Source: Lycorma delicatula
Lineage: Eukaryota > Arthropoda > Insecta > Hemiptera > Fulgoridae
Length of the DNA: 64,000 nt
NCBI RefSeq assembly: GCF_047948215.1
Contig: NC_134455.1
Span: 323,570,147-323,634,146, forward strand
Direction: 5' to 3'
The first letter of the stretch is position 1. Each line of letters starts with the position of its first letter. The notes below the pieces were generated by a model that saw nothing but the letters and a program-made list of their open reading frames with translations, ran no database searches and was not told where the DNA came from. Positions 36,838 through 48,712 of this stretch are shown here, one piece after another. The position numbers and the translations under genes were made by a program.

Positions 36838-37347
36838 TTTTGTTTGTGGTAAATAAATAAAAAAATATTACTATTACTATTACTCTGATTTCTGCTATTG
36901 GAAAACAATTTAATTATTGTTCACAATCAAGGTCAATTTTTTTAAAACAGAAAACCATTTCACTTTAACATTAATGATAGCAGATAATTCTACACTCTGG
37001 AATGAAGGTATTTGATAAATCTAAATTTGTAAAAGATTTCATGTTAGCCTAGGTGAATAGTTAAAAAAATATATATATAAAATTTGATATTTATCTCAGG
37101 TCAGCTAATCAATATACGTTTAGGTGATTTAAACACAAGTCACAAAGTCATTTTCAAGAGTAGCATGCATCTTATGTCAGCAGGCAGGGAGTAAAGCCAT
37201 TCCCCCAATGTCTCTTTCAATGAGCTAAATATATCGTTCATATCAGCATGCCAAGTCAAATGGTATTCACCATACAAGTGAAGACACCTTCATTCTGTTC
37301 ACTGCAGCAACTGACTATATAGTAAACACTTCCCTCAGAAAAGCTGT

Positions 37348-37355
37348 TTTATATA
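37348..37355 (-). promoter_or_regulatory. Candidate TATA box (TATATAAA) upstream of arginine kinase
   Basis: On the minus strand TATATAAAA lies in a locally GC-richer patch about 880 bp upstream of the start codon. An initiator-like TCAGT follows 43 nt downstream, further than the usual 30, so the geometry is not canonical. Treat as a weak candidate. Confidence 0.22.
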
Positions 37356-37627
37356 CAAGCACCTGATACAGGTGCTATAAGAAAGACAGGACATTCTAAC
37401 ATGACAATTACTTTACAATTGTGAAACAATATTACAGGAATTGAAAGAAAAGTTAAAAATTACAAAAGATAAAAGTAATCTTTAGGTCCACGAGGAAGAA
37501 TTAATTTGGCAATATTTAATAGTAACATAAAATGATAATATTATATTATAATATAATATTAATGATAATATAATATTATATATAATTATATTAATGAAAA
37601 TTCATTAATTATATATAATCATATCCT

Positions 37628-37778
37628 AAAAACATACCTCAAAAAAATTAAAAATATATAGTTTTTCAGTTGAAAAATAAGATATGAGAATGGAAAGAAA
37701 ACGTTCATTTAGATTTTTACGAGAAATTTCTATTTTATTGAAAAAGCCTGCCGTATTTTTCTTAAGATAATTTGTATT
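37628..37778. repeat. Direct repeat copy A (151 bp)
   Basis: It begins aaaaacatacct and ends gataatttgtatt. It shares landmarks tagtttttcagttgaaaaataa and agatttttacgagaaa with copy B, 980 bp downstream and in the same orientation, with scattered substitutions. Confidence 0.88.
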
Positions 37779-38607
37779 CCATTAATTACTTTATTATTCA
37801 ATATACAGTATTTTCAGCCACTTTGCTTCAGGTATTGTATGATAAGGTACATGTGTATAATGAATACATTATCAATAATTATGTTAATAGCAGCACATCA
37901 TAATTATTTTAACATTAAGAATCAATGTATCGTTATTACACAATTTAATTACTACGCATTAAAATTTGTTTTATTACAAAGAAAAATATTTTCTAAAAAC
38001 TGTTGGTCAGGATTTGTTTCTAGGAAAAAACTTCAAATACATCGCCTAAAATTAAATTTTGACGAACGTACAAATAAATTTTAAACGAGAAAAATAAGAA
38101 TGCTGTGTAATGACATTTTATACATTGAGAATAAAATAATTTAAATAATTTTTGTGTCAAAAAAAATAAATTAAGCTACCCTTATATATAATTTATAGCA
38201 GACTTTTCTAACACGCGATCATCAAAACTTACCGCTCATCCCTATTTCATGTCGTGCTTGTAACATTACAACTAAAACGTCATAATAAATAAAAATAGTC
38301 TACATTTTAACATGAACAAAGATAATCAATATCAAAATAAAAATAATACGCCCACTTTAGGATTTTTTTGGAATATCATTGTCTTTTTCAGTGCATTATT
38401 CTTTAGTTTTACCCATGAGAAATTAATTTACAATAAAAAGAAAAATAAACAGTCATTAACAAATTACAATGAAAGAAGCCAAGTGGCTGATGTTATAGAA
38501 AACAAAATCATTAATTGAAACAGAATTATTTCGGAAAAATTACGTAAATTTTATTTTCTGACAAAATTTAACAGAAATGCAAGAATATAATATCTATTTT
38601 GTGGACG

Positions 38608-38758
38608 AAAAACATACCTAAAAACAATTTAAAATATAGTTTTTTCGGTTGAAAAATAAAGCACGAGAATGAAAAGAAACTTTCAATTCAGATTTTTACG
38701 AGAAAATTTTTATGTTTTGAAAAACTTACCGTTATTTTTATTAAAGATAATTTGTATT
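38608..38758. repeat. Direct repeat copy B (151 bp)
   Basis: Partner of copy A with the same start and end landmarks, diverged by substitutions and small indels. Both start with aacatacct, the reverse complement of the mariner-derived left end at 39733 (aggtatgttt). Confidence 0.88.
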
Positions 38759-39732
38759 ATATTTTATATTTATAATATTTTATATTTAAAGTCAGCAAAT
38801 TAATCGAGGCAATTTTACGTAAAATTAATTACTACTTTTAATATTGAATATCTTTTTAAAGTAAAATATAATTGTATTAAAAATCTGATAAAGTTGAAGT
38901 AATGAATTTAAACTAACTTAAAATCAAATTAAAATACACAGATTAATTCAGGATTTTAATCGTAATAACTTTTCAGTAATCATAATCTTTGGTATTAAGC
39001 TTTAGTGTCAATGCTGTCAATGGTGCAATCGATAAGGTTATTTTTATTTAAAGAATATTTATAACCAAGGCTGAATGTATTTTTAAATTTTTAAATAACA
39101 ATGAAATACTTTTAGCCGATTCATTATTGCAGGTCACGTTTCAGGAAAAACGTTTAAATAGTTAATTGATGAGTTTGCGCTAATACAGAACCTATTCTTC
39201 TACCTATTCTCCGCACTTGGGAAAATTATTTTTTGTCATATTGCCTGTAAGCAGTTTTTATTTCCTTTTTAATGATTTTTTTCTTCAAAGTATAAATTTT
39301 GTAGAAAATTAATATAAAACGACAGACAACCTGTGAACCAACAACTGACGGCAACAATGACAGTCTAAAACGAATTATTTTTTATTAATTTATAGCCCGC
39401 CGTATTCTTAAAGAATAGCTTTCTATATAATTATGTTTTCCTTTTTTACCTCAATCAAAATACATTTTGAAGTATGTACGTGTAATACATTATAATATAT
39501 TAATACTAGCGTATGTACGTTTATCGCGGTTAAATTACGTTTGTAAGATTAAATTAAAAATCCAGGGATAATTCACATTTTGGTCTTTATTTCTAGTACT
39601 GGAATTGCAGACATTTCTTTTAACGAAATGTCGTAAATAATTCAAGTAAAAAAAATCACACAATGATTTTAGATTTTTATTTCAGAAAAAAAATAATAAG
39701 AATCCTTCCAAATAATTAATATTTTTAAAACG

Positions 39733-40335
39733 AGGTATGTTTTTAAAGCAAGTACCGTTTTGAAATTCGCCGCTGCTACGCTGCGGTCGGCATTCCACAC
39801 ATGCGCACTATGTACCCGCATCTGTTGGCAAGCCACAGACGCCATTACGGAAATATTCGACTCTTATTTACATTTGTTGGTATTTAAAATGCCTCCGCTG
39901 ATCGAAAATCCGGCCGACCATGAAATACGTGGTGTGATTCGTTCTCTTAGTGCTAAAGGCGTGAAAACTGCTGAAATTCATCTCAGATCTGTTAAGGAGA
40001 AAACAAGAGTGATGGAATTGAACGAAAATAGGTTAGAGCTTTTAAAGATGACCGCCAGAATATTCATGATGAACGGAACTGAAGATTTGGTGCAGAAAGT
40101 TGACGAAAAAGTGCTCACCAAACTCTTTATGAGATTTCTTCGCTATCTGAAGAGTTTCCTCAAGTTTCGAGAAGTGTTGTCTATGAAATAGTGACGTGAC
40201 CGAACGCTTAAATTATCGAAAATTGTGCTCATATGCTGGGTACCTGCGTCAAAACGACAGTGTTGCTAAGTCAGGCAGACTTCTATGACGACGGTGTTCA
40301 AACGCTGATTGCACGATACAAGTACCTTTGTCGTA
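39733..40335 (+). mobile_element. Internally deleted mariner element
   Basis: The left end gaggtatgtttttaaagc precedes a non-coding leader and then a transposase N-terminus from the ATG near 39890. The N-terminal HTH region is joined directly to the extreme C-terminus of the transposase, so the catalytic middle is gone. I do not find the matching right terminal repeat after 40335. Confidence 0.75.
39889..40325 (+). pseudogene. Mariner transposase, N- and C-termini only
   Basis: MPPLIENPADHEIRGVIRSL and 'SAKGVKTAEIH' are the first part of the DNA-binding HTH domain. 'TEDLVQKVDEKV' and, after a frameshift, 'EEFPQVSRSVVYEIV' are the second HTH. The next recognisable block is 'DFYDDGVQTLIARY' near 40275-40315, normally the last 25 residues of the protein. 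The central DD(D/E) domain is missing. The open frame 39760-40191 is therefore a transposon relic, not a host gene. Confidence 0.82.
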
Positions 40336-43098
40336 TAAGTACCTTTGCATTTGGTGGTAATTATGTTGTAGAAAAGTAGATTAAAGTACAGGCTTTCACG
40401 AAAATTTTTGGTTAATATACTAAACCTTTGGTTTGGTGTAATAAGGCACAATAACACAGTACATAACCACTTGAAAGGACACTTGGAATAAGGGAAGCGC
40501 AGTAATTCAATTAACAGCAGTGTGAAAAGCATAGTATTCTTTTCATAACCTTTATCTATACCCTCCTTTGAGGTATTATGCAAAATTTTTCCTACAGAGA
40601 AAAATTAAAAAAAAAAACCAAATCTTTTTTCTTAACTTTTATGAAGGTGTCTTTACCCGACGATGCATTTCTTCCTTATATTGCTTCTTTTTTCCACTTT
40701 ACAATTATCAGTTTATTTAACGTGCTGTCCAGTTTTCTCAATATTAAAAAAAGAAATTCTGCGCGTTTCTTTAATTTAAATTTGGTTCAAGAATTCTTAT
40801 CTTCGTAGCCTTGACTAAGAGATTTTATGCACCGCCTATCACCCCTCGATCCTTCAGGTCCTTCGTACAGTATTAATTATACTAATTTTATTTTTCACAA
40901 AAATACTGCCATATTCTTTTCTCAAATTACTAGTTATATAAACAAACATTTTAATCAATTGTAACATATACCAAACTCTTGAAAGAAAAAACAGAACTCC
41001 TAGCAACACGACTATTAAAACCAAATAAGGATTACAAACTGTCGTCCAGTTATGCACCAAAAGTGAATGGAATATATGTTTCTCTCTGAATAGTCTTGTA
41101 ATTTTAATATTTTAACTAAATTTATCTTAGTGCTGCTATACATTACATTATACGTGCTCATTAAGGTAACAAATATTTAATGTCTGTAAAAAAAAATGCG
41201 GGTTTTTTTAAGGCTTACCTTTTTTAATAACTGCCATTACTTGGGTTCATATAGTTGTTACATTGTGCTGGATATTTTTTATAGTCTACTAATAAATTCG
41301 ATATACTGATATCATAATTGTTTAAAAACATTAATTCATAATTATGGCAGAAATTCCAGTTTATTAATATCTCCGGCTTTATTATATTAAATGAGACATC
41401 CTCAATTGAACTACGCATGATTCACTTCTATTAGCCCTCGTTAGACGACAATAACCCGAGTGTTCAATTATTCCACCACTAACACTACTGTACTGTTTGC
41501 AGCCTAGCGATCATTCGCTGGTTCGTAGATTCGATAATTGTTGAAATTTTTTCCAAAAAAAGCATTTCAAAATATAACCTAAAGAAATTTAATTGTTAAA
41601 AATTCTGATAAGCGACTGCTGCGGAAGTTTGTTTTTCAAGTTAAGCTACTTTTTAATTGCCGGATGGAGAACCTCTATTTCAAAAATCACTGACGAACGT
41701 TATTGTAAATTTGATTGCGTTTTCTTTGCGAATACTCAAATTTGAAGTATTCTTTCTTTGCGAACGTGGAAGAGTAAATTAAAAAAAAAAATCGTTAATG
41801 AAAATTCTTTAATAGTTTTAAGCAAAAGGATCCGGGGGTAAGATAGCTTTCTCCTGGGTATGTTTTTTAGGAAAACAAAGGTATTTTCACGTATACCTCT
41901 GACCAGAGTTTTTCTACGTCTACATCTCTTAAAAATTAAGAGGGGGTTAAAATAATGCAAACTATTAGCTTTTTGTTTCTTTAGGACAAAGATAAAAGAT
42001 AAAAATTATTATTACTAAGATAAAGATAAAATTAAATCTTACCTTAAGTTTTATTATTGGCTTAAGCTGTTTGTTATGTAATTTCGAAGCTTTTAAAGAT
42101 TTTTTTAATATATAACACTTTTTTAATATCGAAAGAATGATGAAAATTTTACTTGTGTAAGGAACCGAGTTGTTTAGGGCTAAAATTGTTTCACAAAGTT
42201 AAAATAATTTATTACAAAATGAGCGGGAAACTTTGTAGTTAACAGCTGTTTTCAATACATTTTCACGATAAATCAAATATTACACGAGAATTTTAGTGTC
42301 GCAGGGCCGAACGTAAGTAAAAAATTTAAAGGACACATGTTCAGAGACAACAAATAGTGGTATTAAATTGTCAGATAAAGACCTATCACCTGGCAAATTA
42401 TCTCTTTGTATTAATACCATCGGGTAATTAAATTATTTGTTAAATCTTTACAAGCAAATTTAATAGCATTAAACAGAATGCTAAGCGATGCTTTTAAGAG
42501 TTGACTTACGTGTGCTTCTATTAAAATGAAAATTATTAATCGTGCTACTTAATTTTTTTAAATGTGCATCTGCAAGCTTAGTTAACTAATAATGTTAATA
42601 TCATTAAAATAAACGAACACTAACTGAAATCATCGATTAATCAATTTTTGCTACTTTTTCTTTTAGTCAACTGCCATCGAAGTCTACAATAGTATAAATT
42701 CCGAATTAAGTCATTCAAATTCTTGGTTAGTTTATTATTGTATTCAAAACAAGGCATTGTGAAATGAGGTATTTCTTTTCTTCTCATACACCCTTTATAG
42801 AACTGAAGGACAACGTCACCTACCCTTTCACGTTACCTTCCTCTAGTTTAACCTTGAATGTCGAGCGGTTAGTAAACAAGTCTGTGCCGCTTTCTTTTTT
42901 GTTCGTTAACTAAGCTTTAGGTTTTTAAGGGAGTATTCTTTTTTGTAGATTGTGTATTACATAGCGTAGTAGGAGTTCTCACAGCGTTCGTGATCGCACC
43001 AGCCCCCCTAGTCCCTCTGACTCCAGTTGTTTTGATATGATTTTTAGAATAAAATTATTCTGAAGTAGTTTAACCATTGCACTATAAATTACGCTTCC
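40336..43098. other. Unassigned DNA
   Basis: AT-rich with short chance ORFs. No gene or repeat family recognised. The stretch near 42780-43020 is less AT-rich but shows no clear frame. Confidence 0.5.
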
Positions 43099-43102
43099 TT
43101 AA

Positions 43103-44148
43103 CACGTTCGCTGCGGTACGACGCATCTATGTGCAGTAATGGGAAGTTGCTCTGTGCTTATCGTCGTTTGCGTAATTCCAGTACAGTGCTGAACGGCAAG
43201 TTATTTCACTTCTCTTGTGTTGTACGGGCCTAATTGTTACCTGAATGTATTGTTGCCTTACTGGGCCTGTATGTAGTGATTTTATTTCTCTTATAACTAA
43301 AAATATCATTTAAATGACTTTATACTCAACGATATCTTTCAGAAAACATCTTTTCTTAATTTTCTTAGAAAGAAAATATCTTTCTTATTTATGCGCTGTA
43401 CGTAATAATTATTAGGGGTAATTTTGTTGGTTTGTTCCGTGCTAGCATCATTTCTTTTATTAAAATTTATATAAACAACTTTTTGATTGTAATTTATAAT
43501 GGTATAAAATTAGTTTACAGTATTATATTTAATAAAGATGAAAAGTACAGTAGATTTAGTACAGCTTTTTTCACAATGACATCACGAATATGTTAAAAAA
43601 AGTAATTAAGTCAAAAATAAATCAATTTATTATTTAATAATTTGGATGATGTTTATATGCAAGCGTATAAACATTTTATGTTAAGAGATTCAGACCCAAA
43701 TATCTGGTAATACATTTTATGTATCGTCCATTTTTTATTTTATTAAACATTTGAATGTATGTTTTTTTTTTAAAGAAAATATTTCAACATATTTCATTTC
43801 GGAATAATAAGATGAGAAATCATAACAGTAATAGATTAAGTGACGTAATACAAATAAATTATAAATAAAAACCAGCTTAAAAAGATGAAGTAATGTTATG
43901 AATAATTTATTGACAACTTGGTCATAAACTACATGTCATATGCGGTACGGCACAAATGTATACCGAACGAAAAACAAATCAACAGTTCCAGCATAAAGAG
44001 AAAAATCCGTAGAAAAATCCGTATAAAAACCACGCACAGTACAAAACCTTAGGACGGGGCCAATATGCACCGTCTCACTATACGGCATTATAATTGCCCG
44101 TACAACAAGATGGTTAAGTTCCCTGTTTTATACGTCGCAACGAAAGTG
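43103..44148. mobile_element. piggyBac-type non-autonomous element (MITE) with TTAA flanks
   Basis: TTAA at 43099-43102 and 44149-44152 flank ends that read inward CACGTTCGCTGCG (left) and CACTTTCGTTGCG (right), 11 of 13 identical. A second inverted pair lies inside (43212-43236 versus 44091-44112, sharing ttgtacgggc / gcccgtacaa). I find no transposase motif in the 1046 bp, so it would depend on a piggyBac transposase in trans. Its ends differ from those of the element at 19510-22194. Confidence 0.72.
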
Positions 44149-44560
44149 TTAAGCTGCAACTTTTGTTTTGAAACATATATACTATTTACTCAACAGCAAG
44201 CGGCAATGTCGTTCTTTTGGCAAATCGAACATTATTGCCACTTTATGCAACTCTTACACCTCCACTGATTAAATTCAATTATAAAACTTATCGGTTAGAC
44301 TCATACCCTCGATAGAAATTGAGTATTTTCCTAGATAAGATCGTACAAATTCCGACTACTAGAATTGATCCCGCTACAGGAAGAGAATTGAAGAAGGCTT
44401 CAATTCTTCACTACAGAGCGAGATCACAAAAATGTTTTAGCAAATTTAAATCGTGCAATAGATCATATTACAAATTATTTTAGTTTTAAAACATTATGTT
44501 TTGAAATAAACATCTTTTTTGTAATATAATTAACTAAATTTTATTCTTAACAACAACTTT

Positions 44561-44756
44561 TCTTTTTCCTGTTTAGCCTCCGGTAATTACCGTTCAGATA
44601 TTACTTCAGAGGATAAATGAGGATAAGTATGATTATAAATGAAGTGTAGTCTTGTACAGTCTCAGTTCGACCATTCCTGAGATGTGTGGTTAATTGAAAC
44701 TTAAGCACCAAAGAACACCAGTTATCCACGATCTAGTATTCAAATAAAATAACCGA
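44561..44756 (-). repeat. SINE family 1 copy, 5' part missing or diverged
   Basis: The minus strand shows the family-1 body (gaatactagatcgtggat, ggtgttctttggtgc, cacacatctcaggaatggtcgaactgag) and shared tail (cctctgaagtaatatct...ccggaggctaaacagg), with an A-rich end at 44561. The tRNA head is not clear. Confidence 0.85.
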
Positions 44757-47042
44757 ATTTATCTTAGCACCAACTACATCCCTCGAGTTAAACATACCAT
44801 ACAGTTTCTTAAATGTAAGATAAAGTTTGACTTTACGCAGACTACGATTTTTATTTATTAATACAACTTCGATCTAAAGCAGCTCAGCTCAAAGTTTTTG
44901 GCAGATTTATCATCATTTTAATCTGAATAGACTGTATAAACATGTGTGAAAATAAAAATTTAGAATTTTATGTTTTCAAATTGTTAAAAAAGTACATGCT
45001 TTAATTCGATTAGATTTTCTAAGAAACTTGATCATGCCTTAACTAGTTTAGTTTAATGACCTAAAATGTAATTGAAAAGATCTGACTATGGTTTTAATTG
45101 CTAGATGACGAATTAATAAAACAGGTACAAAAGAAACTCGCAATTCTGTGTAAGAACACTGGCTTTTCGTTTCCCTCCCCCTTCACTAATTTCCAGCACC
45201 AACGCACTGATTTTTAACATACATACGTTTAACTTATAGATCCTACACATAAGCATCAAGTTCAAACTCTCTCAATACAAAGTCTGCGTAAGCGCGTATG
45301 AAAAATACACCACTACACAGTCAACATAATCTTTAAGCGAGATTATTTGTCTACTGCCGAACTTACAACTTCAAATACATAACTACAGCATCTAAATTTC
45401 AATGAAGTTGATCAAGTAATTTAGGAAATTTTCGAGACAAAAATTCATGCCTGTATGGTGCATTTTGGAGAGTTCAAGTAACAAAATTTTTTACATGAAA
45501 CGATTTTTTTACTTCACCATGCCACCGAAAGTAATGCCGTACTTTCTTCGAAAAGTCTGTAAAAAATTCTCTGCCGACGAATTTATTTTACAATAACTAT
45601 CATTTTGTTTATTGTTTAGCTTTCGTCCTCAAACTAACTTTTCGCTTACATTCGGCTCTGCAGTATTCATAAGAAGTTTTAAACGCATTCATCGATTAGT
45701 GCAGTTACCAATATTAGTGTAAATATACTAATGCCATATACACGACTAAAAACTTTTAGCATTTCAATACTCGTTTAATAATTTGTTAGTAAATATAGAC
45801 GTTTACAGAAATTTAACAGCGTCAAAGATCTTTCTCAACATTTTGATAGGCATTTAATTTACCGTATCAAATTATTTTATTCCTTCTATGAAAAGGATAA
45901 AATAAAAAACCTAGCGATGCGACTTCATTTTTTTTACACTACACGCATTACATCATTAACGATGGAATGGATTTGAAACTTAATTTACTTTATGAAGCGA
46001 AGTTTATAAACTGAAACAATACTGATCGGTGAATAACATAACATCACCTTCGATTTTTTTATCGGTTACTAAACGAACTGTTAAACTGCAAACTAGGATA
46101 TAAACTTTCATTTTATTTGTGTCGACATTTTATACCTATAAAATGAGAATAAATCACAAAACAAATCGTTATCGTTAGTTGCATTATCCGGTTAAAGGCA
46201 TGTAAAGACGGTTAAAGCTAAAATCCCAGAGGCACTTTGCGTGCTGTAACCTATCTACATCGTCTTACATGTTCTAACATGCTTGTGAATCAAAAGTGAA
46301 GACAAAGTTTAGCAAGCTATTTACTTCTTATCCGATAATATTTCTCCAGCAATAAGAACAAAAGTCTACACTAAAATCAAAAAATATTGTCTTTATTTTT
46401 TTTATTATTACAACTTTAATTGTTGCAGGTAAATTTCAGCTACAGTTTTAGAAAAATAATCAAATATTTTCTAACTTTTCGATATTCAGTACAGAATTAG
46501 AACAATGTACAAGATCTTTGCTTCGGAACAATTTTAAATACTGTTACAGCTTGCGGATTTTCTTTACATAGAAATTTAATTGTGCAAAAATATATTTACA
46601 ATCATAGATAAACAATTGTTACTGAAGAATTTCAACATAGATCTAGTAAATTAAAAAAAAAAAGAAAGAAAAGGAAAATTGTTAGACAGGGTAGGTTTTT
46701 ACAGATTGCAGTAAATAGCTTATTTCATTGCATTAAATAACGTATTTATTGCACACATATTGGGAGAAAAATTATAAAATATTATTTTATGCGTTCCAAA
46801 TGAAAAACCGAGTTCTTTTAGCAATGAGGTTTATGATTGCAGGCAAATAACACATACCTAACAATTTCTGGGAAATTAAAATAGAATAGGGAATCGTCCA
46901 TGAAGTTTACAAATACGACCGTTTAAACCGGATTCAAACCTGCAAACCTTGGATTAAAATTCTAATCCTTTACTACTGAATTTCCCTGGAAAAACTGAAC
47001 TATTTACCTGTTTACAATCTAAAAAGCGTAAGTATTTTATTT

Positions 47043-47107
47043 TAGGATTTTCTACACATGGATCACCACCTACACGTGGTATAATAATACATGTGTAGAA
47101 AATCCTA
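47043..47107. repeat. Perfect 18-bp inverted repeat with a nested hairpin loop
   Basis: taggattttctacacatg (47043-47060) and its exact complement (47090-47107) enclose a 29-nt loop that itself contains ccac/gtgg. It is followed by a short tandem of ccaaccgtgggat / ccaactgtgggat. Confidence 0.95.
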
Positions 47108-48218
47108 CTCCAACCGTGGGATCCAACTGTGGGATCCCGAATCTGTAAATATATATTTGAATCAATCAGCTAGCCAGTAAAAGAACATAGAAATTATTAA
47201 ATTTTTGTAGACTTCATCCAAAATAATAGGAATTAAGAGAAGCGGTCAGTACTGTTTATAATGAACTAAGTAACAATTCGTTTGTGCGAACAAGTCAATG
47301 CAATGTGTAAAATAACGATAAATATCAATCATTAGCAAAATAGTACATATCCCACTAATGCCCACTAAACCATTTTTTTTTCTGTTTCAGCAACATGAAA
47401 TCCACAGCTCCAGAAATTATTCGTTACATGCTTTTTAATAAGATTATTATTAGGACAATTAAACCATAATATGACAAATCAAGATTTTAAGCAACTCCTA
47501 TTAAGTCAACAGCTCCATACGTATATGATAAAAGACAATTTTATTCCATTAAAAATGAAAACCTCAAATAAATTTCAAACTTATCAAATTATGTAACAAA
47601 GACATTCAAATCATACTTAACACTTCCCCCAAATTTTTATTTTAAACTGATTTTGTTCTAAGAACAATATCCCTTTCAGGAAAACTTGTGGAAGAGTCCG
47701 CACAAAAATATAATTTACATCAACGTTAAGAATAAAATATTCATCGAAGAACCACGATCACATTGTATAAACCCAGTTAAATGCGCAGATATTTAATTTG
47801 TGAGAAATACTATTATTACGCGTTATCTAAAATAATTTTTAAACTAAAATGCTTGAGGTGTTACTTATAAACAAAATCGGTCAGATAAATGGGGGGGAAA
47901 AATTGTTATTCGGGAGTCACTTTCAGGCAATTTAAATTCAAGGGATTATTTTTAGGAGATTAACAACACGAAGATAAAAAAATAAAAAATAACTTTGCAG
48001 CGGACCTACACAAAATTATCGGCTGACTCGACCAACTTCGTCAGGAACAACTCAACCGATTTTCAACGAATTTAAATATGCATATCTAAATTTCAATGGA
48101 ACTAATGTATTTTGAGGTTCAAAAATCTCTTAAGTTGTATACATATACATATTATATGCTACATATACATATATAAATGTACATATATATATATATATAA
48201 CGGTGAGTTCGACTGCTA

Positions 48219-48235
48219 GGGGGGGGGGGGGGGGG
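48219..48235 (+). repeat. Poly(G) run of 17
   Basis: Seventeen consecutive G bases immediately after a TA repeat in otherwise AT-rich DNA. The length may be uncertain, because such runs are error-prone in sequencing. Confidence 0.85.
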
Positions 48236-48712
48236 TTAAAGGGTGAAGAGCAGTTAGCGCGTGCGTTCCACAAACATCGTTATTACAAAAATAATTTAAG
48301 AAATCATTTACAATGAAATCATATTTGCAATGACATCATCGTCTAATTATTATTTACATTTTCATTTTAAAGTTATGTTTAAACAACGATTTATGAAATC
48401 CAGTACTTATTACAGTACGGTATGTAGGCCATTGGATTTATAAACTAATAATTTATTACAATAAATAACAAGCACTTAGTAACCTCTTACGTGACAGTAG
48501 GATCACAAACTTCTGAACTGTTAACACGGCAACTTCAATAAATTTATTTGTGCGCTTTTTGTTTAAATCTCTGAACGACATCTTTTTTCTGTTTGTGAAG
48601 TATGCGTGGGTTTTGAAAACTGATTGTTTCTAATTGTCATACGGCCCCTAATATCGTTATTGCATTCACGTGAAACAATATAATCTATTTTAGTGACATT
48701 TTTCGTTAAAAA

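Larger units (their letters stand above)
36474..39725. other. Upstream region of arginine kinase
   Basis: It should contain the 5' UTR exon(s) and promoter of arginine kinase, or the intron leading to them. Contents seen are a hairpin at 36807-36837, a less AT-rich patch at 37140-37390, an AT palindromic patch at 37540-37625 and a 151-bp direct repeat pair. A good minus-strand donor (GCG|GTAAGT, exon end 38233) could close a 5' UTR exon. Nothing here is proven. Confidence 0.4.
44757..48700. other. Unassigned DNA with isolated structures
   Basis: No gene seen. It contains a tRNA-B-box-like site near 46930 (minus strand), the hairpin at 47043-47107, a TA-rich tract at 48160-48200 and a 17-base poly(G) run at 48219-48235. 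Confidence 0.5.

Noticed and set aside
38312..38518. 68-codon plus-strand frame beginning MNKDNQYQ
   Set aside because: Composition is that of AT-rich noise (Asn/Lys/Phe-rich), with no family likeness and no splice or promoter context.
39760..40191. 143-codon plus-strand frame that looks like a gene
   Set aside because: The N-terminal residues are an extension into the transposon leader and the rest is mariner HTH followed by frameshifted sequence; there is no host gene here.
44065..44268. 67-codon frame beginning MHRLTIRHYNC
   Set aside because: It crosses the right end of the putative piggyBac MITE (TTAA at 44149) and has no transposase or host motif.
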